Part shown: piece after piece, positions 1 to 10,789 of the stretch
Position numbering within the stretch: the stretch's first letter is position 1
Layout of the letters: each line of letters starts with the position of its first letter
Assembly (NCBI RefSeq): GCF_954871325.1
Contig: NC_088775.1
Span: forward strand, 7,293,561 to 7,357,560
Direction of reading: 5' to 3'
DNA from: Gordionus sp. m RMFG-2023
Lineage: Eukaryota; Nematomorpha; Gordioida; Chordodea; Parachordodidae
DNA: 64,000 bases
Position numbers and translations under genes: made by a program
The notes under the pieces: generated by a model
What the model was told of the DNA's origin: nothing
Seen by the model: the letters and a program-made list of their open reading frames with translations, nothing else
The model's database searches: none

Positions 1-377
1 ATAAAATATAGTCCTACAACTACGAGATCGGTCCAAATAGTTCAGGCTAGGCCGGGTGTATGAGCTTAAAAACAATTTGGTTTGGGATCACGGCTAAATA
101 AAAATAATTGTTCGTGGTTAGTATAGGCTTCTACACCCCATTAAACCAAAGAAATACTTCCTACCCCTTAAATGGGAAATCTAAAATAGAAAAAGCTACC
201 CACGCCCTTATACACCCTCTTTCAATTTCAATAACCATCTTGCGTCAAACCTCCCTTTCAACCCCCGTGGTTGAAGCTCATGTGGCTCAAGGCATTAAAA
301 TGATAATTGGAATATTCTTCCGTGAATTAGAACAAAGCGATTGGTAATTTTATATTTTATTTTAGTTGACTTTACAA
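1..377. other. Left edge, no gene recognised
   Basis: The first 377 bases hold a plus-strand open frame of about 75 codons (108-347) with no convincing ATG start and no family I recognise. The first 60 bases contain a GGCTAGGCCGGG-type stretch, like the GGCC-rich ends of the hAT-like repeats near 26.6 and 58.8 kb. No gene is called here. Confidence 0.4.
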
Positions 378-734
378 TTATTCTTCACATAAATTCTTCA
401 TCGCGGAGTCAGATATCTTGACGCTATGAAAAGCGTGAAAAAAAACATAAGGAATGTTAAACCGGAAACTAGTATTATACCTTGATTCTTCCAGGGCGTG
501 AATGTTGACCGGATAAGGAACGTAATTATTAAAGTTTTTTATATTGGAGTCTTCGGCATAACTAATCTCAAAAATGTCCGGATAACTGCGGTATTTGGAC
601 TTACTCACAAAATCGGTAGCGGTTTTATATAGCTCGAACTCTTCGTTAAGAAAAATTGAACTCCCGGCATCGCTTGTTGTATCCCTTTTCTCAATTTTCG
701 ATATTAGCTTTTTGAAAAGGCTTATAAATGTTTC
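378..734 (-). CDS. Hypothetical ORF or exon, unrecognised, no start Met
   Basis: An open frame of 118 codons ends in TAA at 378-380 and runs upstream to a stop just beyond 734. It has no ATG near its beginning, so if real it is a terminal exon. An AG at about 735 could be the acceptor. The (CTTT)n strand of the adjacent microsatellite lies about 30 bases upstream and would act as an unusually long pyrimidine tract. The protein has mixed composition (FELYKTATDF, YPDIFEISYAED, FNNYVPYPVNIHALEE) rather than the K/N/I monotony of random AT-rich frames, which is the main reason to list it. I recognise no domain. It could also be a piece of a decayed element. Confidence 0.3.
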   Translation of the reverse strand, partial: ETFISLFKKLISKIEKRDTTSDAGSSIFLNEEFELYKTATDFVSKSKYRSYPDIFEISYAEDSNIKNFNNYVPYPVNIHALEESRYNTSFRFNIPYVFFHAFHSVKISDSAMKNLCEE

Positions 735-761
735 TTACGTTATGCAAAAAATAAAATTAAT

Positions 762-1008
<247 letters not shown>

Positions 1009-1064
1009 CAAATCGAAAGCAAAGAAAGAATCAAATCAAATCAAATCAAAAATTTTTAATTTTT

Positions 1065-2723
1065 TTTTACTTATAAATCTATAATATAATGCCAGGCCTG
1101 TTAAGATGATGCAAACAATCGATGCTGAATATAGAAAAATATGAAATATTAGAATCCAAATGGTTGATATAATAATAAATTACTAAAAAAAGATAATGAT
1201 AGAATTCTAATTTGATATATATATTTGTTTTTCTAAAATTGTTTAAGAAATAATTTAGTTTAATTTATTATCTGTAAGGTAGAAAAAGAAACTTAGAGAT
1301 GAAAAGAAGTGCGGGAAAAAGAAATCTCAATAAAAAAAACTTTGTTGCTATAAACTTGAGATTAAAAAATGTGCAGCTAAGTAAATTTTCCATATTCTAA
1401 GGTAGAAATTAATATTTGAGAAAAAGCATCCGGGGTAACCTTTAGCCTTCCGCGGTAAGTGGTATAACGTCTCTTTACTTTTTAAATACTTTTTTAGAAA
1501 AAAAAGGATAATTTTGTGCAAATATTATATATAGCACCTGGTAGACCTTGTCCCCTAAAACTGTCAAATAATTTATTTTTAAAAAAAAACAAGTCAATCA
1601 TGTTCGTCAAAATCGTTGCACTAACTAGTGGTTTCCGGTATTCCTAGAAATATGGTGGAATTTTTTTAAAAAATTAAAAATAAATGGCTGTTAAGAATAT
1701 GCTAATAAATACTCTGCCAAAGCTTGTCATAGGTCTGCACATTTAATTAAAAGTTAACATACTGCCCTAAAAAAAAATTTCTCATTTTGAGCTTTCCCAT
1801 TGGTGAGGAGTTTATTTAATTTTTTTGGAGAAATCGCGTCTAGTAAAATTGAGACTAGAATTAAAACTATCCTTATACATCCAGTTCATAGGCATTGTGT
1901 GGCATCAAGCCACTCTGCCCCTCTAATTACGGTGGTCTAGGTTTACAGGTCTCCATTATCTATCTCAATCTGTGCCTTCATCGCAAGCCAAAGTGCAGAC
2001 ACTATTAACAACATATATGAGTTCTCGGTCCTTTTTTTAAGTGATGGAACTGACAAAATCAGTTGTAAATAAAGTCGAATTTTCGAATTCTCCAAGACAA
2101 AAAGATTGGTATTACTACGTGTGAAACACTTCGTTGATTACTTTATTCAAAGTTTTCCACCTTTGACTAGATACACATTCATGAACTCATTAAGGACAGA
2201 GGATACGAATTCTCAGAGGTCATAGTGTCTAAAAATCTCAAATTTTAATAACCATTTTTAGCTACCATATGGAAGCATCAAATTCTTAACTAACGAAGAC
2301 CGTTTTGCAGAGCATTCTCTACATTGTAACAGTAATCCTGAACGGCAACCCAACATGTTAAATTTAACCAAATAATATCGCTCGTATGCTGAGGTCAGCA
2401 GGCTTTTTCTACTACCGTAGTCTCTTCTAATATATTTCCTGAAATTCGATGCCCTGATGAAATTACACGAATCCACATGGATACTTGGAAAATTTTAATA
2501 AGGGGATTTCTTGTTATCCAAAAAGTATGCAATTAACAGGTACCAGAATTTAAAAATCGTCAAATATTCTGCGGACTAGTCAGGTCACATGTTTATACCA
2601 ATAATCAGCTTACCCTAAAAACATATTGTTGGCGAGGAATTTTTCACAGCCGTTGGTCGTGTAATCATAAAAGTGAGGAAACTTCGCATAAACTTTATTT
2701 GAAACAAAGGATATAGCTATTCT
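1065..2723. other. Gene-free AT-rich stretch
   Basis: No supportable gene. The part from 1870 to 2000 is noticeably richer in G+C, with a TGTGTGGCATCAAGCC-type stretch, and may be a decayed repeat, but I cannot place it in a family. A minus-strand frame of 72 codons at 2258-2476 resembles nothing I know. Confidence 0.4.
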
Positions 2724-2910
2724 TAACCCGTAATTCATAGTTAGCATGAATTGTACAAAATACTTTTTATATTTTCCTCTCTGAATTCGCGCTAGCTGTT
2801 AATGAGAGGTTACCCTGCATTCACAATTATCACAAATTCGAGACATACAAAATGTGCGCTATAATTATATACCCCACCGTGAATTCGTGCTAACTGTGAA
2901 TACAGGGTAA
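2724..2910. repeat. Two tandem short palindromes, possible piggyBac-like MITE
   Basis: Two inverted-repeat units lie head to tail. Unit 1 has arms at 2724-2752 and 2783-2811. Unit 2 has arms at 2810-2839 and 2882-2910. All four arms share a core like GAATTCGTGCTAACTGTGAA, read inward or outward. Unit 2 is the better preserved, with about 25 of 30 positions pairing and ends TTACCCTG and CAGGGTAA. The outermost left end reads TTAA followed by CCC and the outermost right end reads GGG followed by TAA. That recalls piggyBac termini with their TTAA target, but the right-hand TTAA is imperfect. No coding capacity. Confidence 0.5.
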
Positions 2911-3181
2911 GGCAAATTTTATATTTTTTATTCAATGGCCAAGAAGATCAGAATTCTCATATTGTTGAAATTGTATTAATATCCACATTTATTACATGAT
3001 AAATATTTCACATTTTTTATTGATTATCATTTTATTTTTAATCATAATTTAAATTTTATTATATGATAAATTACATTTTTATTTTCAAATATAAATTACA
3101 TTTTTTTATCCTCTTACAACAAAAACAATTTCTCTTTATATATCCTTTTTTTTTAAACAATAATAAAAAAAATCACTAATA

Positions 3182-3189
3182 CAAATTAA
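3182..3189. repeat. Left target-site duplication of the foldback element
   Basis: CAAATTAA immediately precedes the left terminus GGGAATGACT and is repeated exactly at 8892-8899 after the right terminus AGTCATTCCC. An exact 8 bp duplication at both ends of a 5.7 kb inverted-repeat structure is good evidence that the structure inserted as a transposon. Confidence 0.88.
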
Positions 3190-3194
3190 GGGAA

Positions 3195-4872
3195 TGACTA
3201 AAATACGCGTCCCCAAAAACTACGCGTCCCCAAAAACTACGCGTCCCTACGCGTCCCTACGCGTCCCTACGCGTCCCCGGTCAAAACGATTTATTTTTAT
3301 TAATATTAATAGGAAATCTTATTAAGCTTTATAAGATGAGTTAGAAAATGTTTTTTTTAATTTAAAAAAAATACGGTAACTATATAAAATTTACAAAAAT
3401 TTATTTTTTTAAAAAATAAACTACGCGTCCTTACGCGTCCCTACGCGTCCTTACGCGTCCCTACGCGTCCCCGGTCAAAATACAGTTTTTTTTAAAAAAT
3501 CAAAACGGATTCATATTTAGCTTATTAAAAGAATACAGAATATGTAAATATTATATTTTAAACTATTTTATAACTTAGTGATTTTTTCAAAAAACACTTT
3601 TTTTTTCAAAAACACTACGCGTCCCCGGTCAAAAAACCGTTTTTTTAAAAAAATAAAAGCAGATTCATGTTTAGCTTTTTAAGGAGATTCAGAAAATGGT
3701 ATTAATAAAAAAAAAATTTAAAAAGAAATTTTTTCCAAAAAAATTTTTTTTTGGCTAAACTACGCGTCTCTACGCGTCCCCGGTCAAAATACACTTTTTT
3801 TAAAAAAATCAAAACGGATTCATATTTAGCTCATTAAAAGAATACAGAATATGTAAATATTTTATTTTAAACTATTTTATAACTTAGTGATTTTTTCAAA
3901 AAACACTTTTTTTTTCAAAAACACTACGCGTCCCCGGTCAAAAAACCGTTTTTTTAAAAAAATAAAAGCAGATTCATGTTTAGCTTTTTAAGGAGATTCA
4001 GAAAATGGTATTAATAAAAAAAAAATTTAAAAAGAAATTTTTTCCAAAAAAATTTTTTTGGCTAAACTACGCGTCCCTACGCGTCCCCGGTCAAAATACA
4101 GTTTTTTTAAAAAAATCAAAACGGATTCATATTTAGCTCATTAAAAGAATACAGAATATGTAAATATGTAAATATTATATATTAAACTATTTTATAACTT
4201 AGTGATTTTTTCAAAAAACACTTTTTTTTTCAAAAACACTACGCGTCCCCGGTCAAAAAACCGTTTTTTTTAAAAAATAAAAGCAGATTCATGTTTAGCT
4301 TTAAGGAGATTCAGAAAATGGTATTAATAAAAAAAAAATTTAAAAAGAAATTTTCCAAAAAAATTTTTTTTTGGCTAAACTACGCGTCCCTACGCGTCCC
4401 CGGTCAAAATACAGTTTTTTTAAAAAAATCAAAACGGATTCATATTTAGCTCATTAAAAGAATACAGAATATGTAAATATTATATATTAAACTATTTTAT
4501 AACTTAGTGATTTTTTCAAAAAACACTTTTTTTTCAAAAACACTACGCGTCCCCGGTCAAAAAACCGTTTTTTTTAAAAAAATAAAAGCAGATTCATGTT
4601 TAGCTTTTTAAGGAGATTCAGAAAATGGTATTAATAAAAAAAAAATTTAAAAAGAAATTTTTTCCAAAAAATTTTTTTTGGCTAAACTACGCGTCCCTAC
4701 GCGTCCCCGGTCAAAATACAGTTTTTTTAAAAAAATCAAAACGGATTCATATTTAGCTCATTAAAAGAATACAGAATATGTAAATATTATATATTAAACT
4801 ATTTTATAACTTAGTGATTTTTTCAAAAAACACTTTTTTTTTCAAAAACACTACGCGTCCCCGGTCAAAAAA
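3195..4872 (+). repeat. Left arm: ~154/308 bp tandem array with ACGCGT boxes
   Basis: The box ACGCGTCCCCGGTCAAAA recurs near 3616, 3773, 3926, 4079, 4240, 4391, 4544, 4697 and 4853, at 151-161 bp steps. The spacer after alternate boxes is of two kinds. One contains AGCAGATTCATGTTTAGC and the other AACGGATTCATATTTAGC, so the true period is a dimer. Before the array, CTACGCGTCC-type decamers are stacked with 10 bp spacing at about 3236-3280 and again at 3421-3470. These could be binding sites for the mobilising transposase, but that is inference. Confidence 0.9.
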
Positions 4873-6295
4873 AATTAATAATTTTCATATTTTTATGGCT
4901 AAAACCATAATATTATAACTATAAAATATATTAATATAGTATAAATAATGTAATATTGTTTAGCTAATATTAGAGAAAGTTTGTACAGTTAGAACAATGC
5001 ATCCAATTATTTTTTTGTAATAACAATATAAATAGTTATTTTTAAGTTTAAATATTACCAATTATTTAAAGTCCTATAATTTGAAATTTTTGACTATAAT
5101 TATTGAAGGCAAAAAGGCATATAAAAATAAATATATTATATTATTATATAAACTATAAATAGATATCGAAGATGAAAACAACATCATATTATAGTTTGGT
5201 CAATGATTGAAATTGGAAAACTAAATCGTGATACGTCGGAAACAACATTCTATAAAGACTACCGTGATTGAAACACCCACATTATTTTACAACAAACGAA
5301 TATTTACATTTTTTTACCTATTACGATTGTATATAATAATATGTAATATAAATGGTATTTTATTATTGACAAATTATGATTGAAATATTATCTAGATATA
5401 ATAAATACACATTGAACTTTTCCAAATTATAGAAGAGTGTTTAAAATTAACTATAAAATTTAATTTAGATATAAATGATTATACCCCAGTCTCCCATATA
5501 CAAAACATATAAAATGATAAATTTTAACTATTAATGTAAGATTAGAAAGTTATTTTAAAAAACTTATTACTAACATAAATGAAAAATAAATTAATAATTA
5601 TAATATTTTCTAATTCATCAATCAGATTTAGAACCCTCAACTTTGTTTGATTTTTTAGCTTTTTAACACATTGATTTAATATGATATATATTTATCTATC
5701 TATAAATGTAATCAAGAAATGAACGTTTTCGTATTTTTTTTCTATCAACTTTGATATTTTCTTAACGTTAATTTCACTTTCCTATCTCCTAATGTTAAAA
5801 TTTTTTTTTTCTATCAACTTTCCTATCATCTTAATGTTAAATAAATCGAGAGCTATTATTATCACGCTAATGTTAAAAATTTTTTTTTAAATTTTTTATG
5901 GCAACACGGGATTCGAACTCGCAACTTATCGTTCGGAAGGCATACGTTCTAACCATTGAGCCCCCCGTCAATTTTATATTTTGATATATTTGTATATATA
6001 TATATTAAAATTTTTTTTTATAAAATTAATTTAATTTAATCAGAATGACGAGGTTGATGGGTAATTACTAATTAGTTAGGTGTATACGATACTAAATATG
6101 CTTTATTAATATATTTCATAAAAATATTAATATTTAGGAGAAAAAGAGGTAAAAATGTTGCAATGTAAGGGTATTAGAAATATCATAATTTACATTTATG
6201 ATAGAAATCAACTTGGGTAAAATTTAAAATAGATATCCTTGAAAATTTTTTAATTTTAAATATGGGCTAGACATTGGCTTTTTTAAATATTTTAT
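4873..6295. other. Loop of the foldback element, no coding frame
   Basis: AT-rich single-copy-looking DNA between the two arms. No frame longer than about 60 codons and no transposase motif is visible. Its only distinctive content is a tRNA-like sequence at 5899-5970. Pyrimidine-rich stretches around 5735-5830 repeat a TTTTCTATCAACTTT-like phrase twice. Confidence 0.6.
5899..5970 (-). pseudogene. tRNA-like sequence (decayed tRNA or SINE head)
   Basis: Read on the minus strand there is an A-box-like GGCTCAATGGTTAG and an ideal B-box core GAGTTCGAATCCCG at tRNA-like spacing, with a recognisable D arm (GCTC and GAAC) and T arm (four of five pairs). The acceptor stem pairs only partly, and the anticodon region does not form a clean 5 bp stem with a 7-base loop, so I would not assign an amino acid or call it functional. 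A strong B box with decayed stems suits a tRNA pseudogene or a tRNA-derived SINE promoter carried inside the foldback element. Confidence 0.55.
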
Positions 6296-6299
6296 TTGA

Positions 6300-8887
6300 A
6301 TTCTCAACTACCAAAATTATTCTGAATCTCCTTGAAAAGCTAAACATGAATCTGCTTTTATTTTTTAAAAAAAACGGTTTTTTGACCGGGGACGCGTAGT
6401 GTTTTCGAAAAAAGTGTTTTTTGAAAAAATCACTAAGTTATAAAATAGTTTAAAATATAATATTTACATATTCTGTATTCTTTCAATGAGCTAAATATGA
6501 ATCCGTTTTGATTTTTTTAAAAAAACTGTATTTTGGCCGTGGACGCGTAGTTTAGCCAAAAAAAAATTTTTTTGGAAAAAATTTCTTTTTAAAATTTTTT
6601 TTTATTAATACCATTTTCTGAATCTCCTTAAAAAGCTAAACATGAATCTGCTTTTATTTTTTAAAAAAAACGGTTTTTTGACCGGGGACGCGTAGTGTTT
6701 TTGAAAAAAAAAAGTGTTTTTGAAAAAAAAAGTGTTTTTTTAAAAAATCACTAAGTTATAAAATAGTTTAATATATAATATTTACATATTCTGTATTCTT
6801 TTAATGAGCTAAATATGAATCCGTTTTGAATTTTTTAAAAAAACTGTATTTTGACCTGGGACGCGTAGGGATGCGTAGTTTAGCCAAAAAAAATTTTTCG
6901 AAAAAATTTCTTTTTAAATTTTTTTTTTATTAATACCATTTTCTGAATCTCCTTAAAAAGCTAAACATGAATCTGCTTTTATTTTTTAAAAAAAACGGTT
7001 TTTTGACCGGGGACGCGTAGTGTTTTTGAAAAAAAAAGTGTTTTTTGAAAAAATCACTAAGTTATAAAATAGTTTAAAATAAAATATTTACATATTCTGT
7101 ATTCTTTTAATGAGCTAAATATGAATCCGTTTTGATTTTTTTAAAAAAAGTGTATTTTGACCGGGGACGCGTAGGGACGCGTAGTTTAGCCAAAAAAAAA
7201 TTTTTTTGGGAAAAATTTCATTTTAAATTTTTTTTTTATTAATACCATTTTCTGAATCTCCTTAAAAAGCTAAACATGAATCTGCTTTTATTTTTAAAAA
7301 AAAACGGTTTTTTGACCGGGGACGCGTAGTGTTTTTGAAAAAAAAAGTGTTTTTTGAAAAAATCACTAAGTTATAAAATAGTTTAAAATAAAATATTTAC
7401 ATATTCTGTATTCTTTTAATGAGCTAAATATGAATCCGTTTTGAATTTTTTAAAAAAACTGTATTTTGACCGGGGACGCGTAGGGATGCGTAGTTTAGCC
7501 AAAAAAATTTTTTGGAAAAAATTTCTTTTTAAATTTTTTTTTTATTAATACCATTTTCTGAATCTCCTTAAAAAGCTAAACATGAATCTGCTTTTATTTT
7601 TTAAAAAAAACGGTTTTTTGACCGGGGACGCGTAGTGTTTTTGAAAAAAAAAGTGTTTTTTGAAAAAATCACTAAGTTATAAAATAGTTTAATATATAAT
7701 ATTTACATATTCTGTATTCTTTTAATGAGCTAAATATGAATCCGTTTTGATTTTTTAAAAAAACTGTATTTTGACCGGGGACGCGTAGGGACGCGTAGTT
7801 TAGCCAAAAAAAAATTTTTTTTGGAAAAAATTCTGAATCTCCTTAAAAACTAAACATGAATCTGCTTTTATTTTTTAAAAAAAACGGTTTTTTGACCGGG
7901 GACGCGTAGTGTTTTTGAAAAAAAAAGTGTTTTTTGAAAAAATCACTAAGTTATAAAATAGTTTAAAATAAAATATTTACATATTCTGTATTCTTTTAAT
8001 GAGCTAAATATGAATCCGTTTTGATTTTTTTAAAAAAAGTGTATTTTGACCGGGGACGCGTAGGGACGCGTAGTTTAGCCAAAAAAAAATTTTTTGGGGA
8101 AAAATTTCTTTTTAAATTTTTTTTTTATTAATACCATTTTCTGAATCTCCTTAAAAAGCTAAACATGAATCTGCTTTTATTTTTAAAAAAAAACGGTTTT
8201 TTGACCGAGGACGCGTAGTGTTTTTGAAAAAAAAAGTGTTTTTTGAAAAAATCACTAAGTTATAAAATAGTTTAATATATAATATTTACATATTCTGTAT
8301 TCTTTTAATGAGCTAAATATGAATCCGTTTTGATTTTTTTAAAAAAACTGTATTTTGACCGGGGACGCGTAGGGACGCGTAGTTTAGCCAAAAAAAAATT
8401 TTTTTGGAAAAAATTTCTTTTTAAATTTTTTTTTTATTAATACCATTTTCTGATTCTCCTTAAAAAGCTAAACATGAATCTGCTTTTATTTTTTAAAAAA
8501 AACGGTTTTTTGACCGGGGACGCGTAGTGTTTTTGAAAAAAAAAGTATTTTTTGAAAAAATCACTAAGTTATAAAATAGTTTAAAATATAATATTTACAT
8601 ATTCTGTATTCTTTTAATAAGCTAAATATGAATCCGTTTTGATTTTTTAAAAAAAACTGTATTTTGACCGGGGACGCGTAGGGACGTGTAGTTTATTTTT
8701 TAAAAAAATAAATTTTTGTAAATTTTATATAGTTACCGTATTTTTTTTAAATTAAAAAAAACATTTTCTAACTCATCTTATAAAGCTTAATAAGATTTCC
8801 TATTAATATTAATATAAATCGTTTTGACCGGGGACGCGTAGGGACGCGTTGGGACGCGTAGTTTTTGGGGACGCGTATTTTAGTCAT
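6300..8887 (-). repeat. Right arm: inverted ~154/308 bp tandem array
   Basis: The reverse complement of the left-arm box, GACCGGGGACGCGTAG, recurs about 17 times from about 6380 to 8830 at roughly 154 bp steps, with the same two alternating spacer types. One step near 7774-7895 is shortened, a sign of unequal exchange or slippage. A few boxes carry single changes such as GCCGTGG and ACCTGGG. This arm is about 0.9 kb longer than the left one, so the array has changed copy number independently on the two sides. Confidence 0.9.
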
Positions 8888-8891
8888 TCCC

Positions 8892-8899
8892 CAAATTAA
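8892..8899. repeat. Right target-site duplication of the foldback element
   Basis: CAAATTAA follows the right terminus and matches the 8 bases before the left terminus exactly. Confidence 0.88.
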
Positions 8900-9980
8900 T
8901 GTATATAAAAAAATGTTAATATTTCACCGATTAAATTTAAATACAAATTGATATATAAAAAAATATATCAATTGCCAAAATAAATAATAAAATAACATCG
9001 ATCAACATATTCAACACATATCCCATTCAATAATCGATTAGTTAATTTTATGTTCATTTAACTGTTTCTCATATCTAATATTTTTTCAATAAAATTTCAT
9101 ATATATTCTTTACTTATAATAAATATGAATTAATATTGATTGCTTGAAATGATCTGTAAAAATGAGTTGTAATAAAATATGGATACTAAAATTAGCATAA
9201 ATTTTGTCAATAATTTTATTTACACGATAAAATTGAAATTATTTTTCATGAAAATATTTATTAGTAAGAAATTTAAATTATTCCTATTCATTGCGCAATC
9301 CCAAGAATAATCCATAACTAATTCTTTATTAAATCGAGAAATTCATTTAACCTAAGAATCCCTTATTTTATAACTACAGCCACCCCCCCCCCCTTAGAAT
9401 TTCAAATCTTCTTTCTTTTCCAACTCTATTCCTCTATACTGGGATCCATAAAATAATTTCAATGACAATTTCCAAACCTAAAAAATCTATTGGACCAAGT
9501 TACAAGAAATAAAATTTATCCTAAGAATAAACACAAAAACTCATTTCATTGAATATGAGTATCAAATCGAAGGCGACATTTTCTAATCATTGGTAATTTA
9601 TGATTGTGGTTGATTCTATAAATAATACTTAATAAGAGAAGACATAAAGATTTCTAAAAACGGGTAATAGGAAAAAAAACCCGGAAAAAAACCCCGGAAA
9701 AAATACCCTGGAAGAAAAACCCCCAAGAAAAAAACCCCCAGAAAAAAACCCCGTGGAAAAAAATTTAAAAAAAAGAAAATCGTAATTTTTAAAAAAAAAT
9801 TTCTTGTCAATTTTTCTTAAATTTTTTTCTCAATTTATTATTTTCTTCCAATTTTTGCTTCAAGTCATTGTTAATCTTTATTTTTAACCTTTTCTCAATT
9901 TTTTTATTCTCAATTTTCACTTAATTTTTTTTTATTATAACCTAGCAATAATTAATATTAATAAATAATTTTATAAGCGA
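8900..9980. other. AT-rich, gene-free, with a C run and CCCC/GAAAAA phrases
   Basis: No gene seen. There is a run of about ten C at 9385, and from about 9678 to 9755 a phased series of AAAAACCCC phrases about 16-20 bp apart, a small degenerate minisatellite. Similar CCCC/AAAA phrases reappear at about 10760-10790 and 11040-11065, on the far side of the MULE remnant, and may belong to that element. Confidence 0.45.
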
Positions 9981-10789
9981 ATGCCACAATCATTAACAGC
10001 TAGTAGACTCAAAAAAAACACAAAAATTTACGAAAAAATATTTGAAGTAATAATGTCTAAATGTCAAGAACGGGATTTATTTCCTGATCCATTATATATA
10101 TACATAAATTTCGAAAAGTCTGCTATGAGCGCGGTTAAAACTGTCATTGGTATGATTTAATATGTTATATTATTTATATTTATTTTTTCAATTAGGATAT
10201 CACATCATAATCAGATGATGCTTTTATCATTTGTGTCAAATTACCCATAGAAAAATTTAAAAGCTAGTTCTGGAAAGCCAATACAGAATCGATGAAGCCC
10301 TAAGCTTCTTTTGTGGAATGGTGGACAGCTTAGCATTTGTTCCTTTATGTGATATGGGCAATGCAATGGTATTCCTTAGATCGGTTACTCCGAGCAATTG
10401 TAAGGATATTCTTGAATATTTCGATAAAAATTACATCAATGGAGTATCAAGGGAGGTCACAAGAAGCAATTCTCAATCCCAGACAGGTCGAATTTGGCCT
10501 CGATTTCTTCCAGAAACTTGAATCAGACTATATCCTACTAATAACTCATAAATAATCAATGCGAAGGTTCGAATCATCGTTTTTCTAACTGGTTTAAAAT
10601 AAAAACTTATCAATCTGGGTATTGATTAAAAAAAATGAAATGCGAGATGGCTGCCGGTGAAACCAAACTTGAACGATGGCGTGGTAGGTAGTTGGACACT
10701 GAAAACAAAATCGCAGTGCTTAAACAAGAAAAAATGCCTGCTGATATTCAAATTGGTACTGGGGAAAAAAATACCCCAGGAAAATAACC
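9981..10789 (+). mobile_element. MULE (Mutator-like) transposase remnant with a 46 bp intron
   Basis: A first segment starts with ATG at 9981 and reads MPQSLTASRL, then YEKIFEVIMSKC and YINFEKSAMSAV, matching the MULE DDE core pattern (Y..lF, then a D/N-FE-A motif). At 10150-10195 is a clean 46 bp GT-AG intron, the size of the shortest introns in the host genes here. The next segment reads CFYHLCQITHRKI, the family's C..H..Q motif, then SQYRIDEALSFF and DSLAFVPLCDM (the LAFVP motif), a YFDKNYI motif, and after a frame change NNQCEGSNHRFSNWF, the family's T-N-N-E-N-H-F motif. The tail (ETKLERWR and IAVLKQEKMPADI) fits the family's C-terminal helix. Several stops and a frame change mean it is not functional as it stands. 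Terminal repeats were not found. Confidence 0.75.

Larger units (their letters stand above)
3190..8891. mobile_element. Foldback-type transposon with tandem-repeat inverted arms
   Basis: The element begins GGGAATGACTAAAATACG and ends with its reverse complement. The left arm is about 3190-4872 and the right arm about 6300-8891. Each arm is a tandem array of monomers of about 154 bp, each opening with ACGCGTCCCCGGTCAAAA. Two monomer types alternate, giving a ~308 bp dimer. I count about 11 boxes in the left arm and 17 inverted boxes in the right. The arm ends also pair, including a ~190 bp stretch unlike the repeat unit and a cluster of CTACGCGTCC decamers. The 1.4 kb loop has no transposase frame, so the element is non-autonomous. 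Long inverted repeats built from internal tandem repeats are the defining architecture of Foldback/Galileo-type elements. An 8 bp duplication suits hAT or P superfamilies, but the ends do not identify the family. The exact duplication and well-matched arms suggest a fairly recent insertion. Confidence 0.85.

Noticed and set aside
2450-2470. Second CTGATGA with CGAA nearby
   Set aside because: The conserved GAAAC element is absent and stem II does not pair.
10563-10575. GGTTCGAATCAT resembling a tRNA B box
   Set aside because: It lies in the coding remnant of the MULE transposase, with no A box at the right distance and no cloverleaf.
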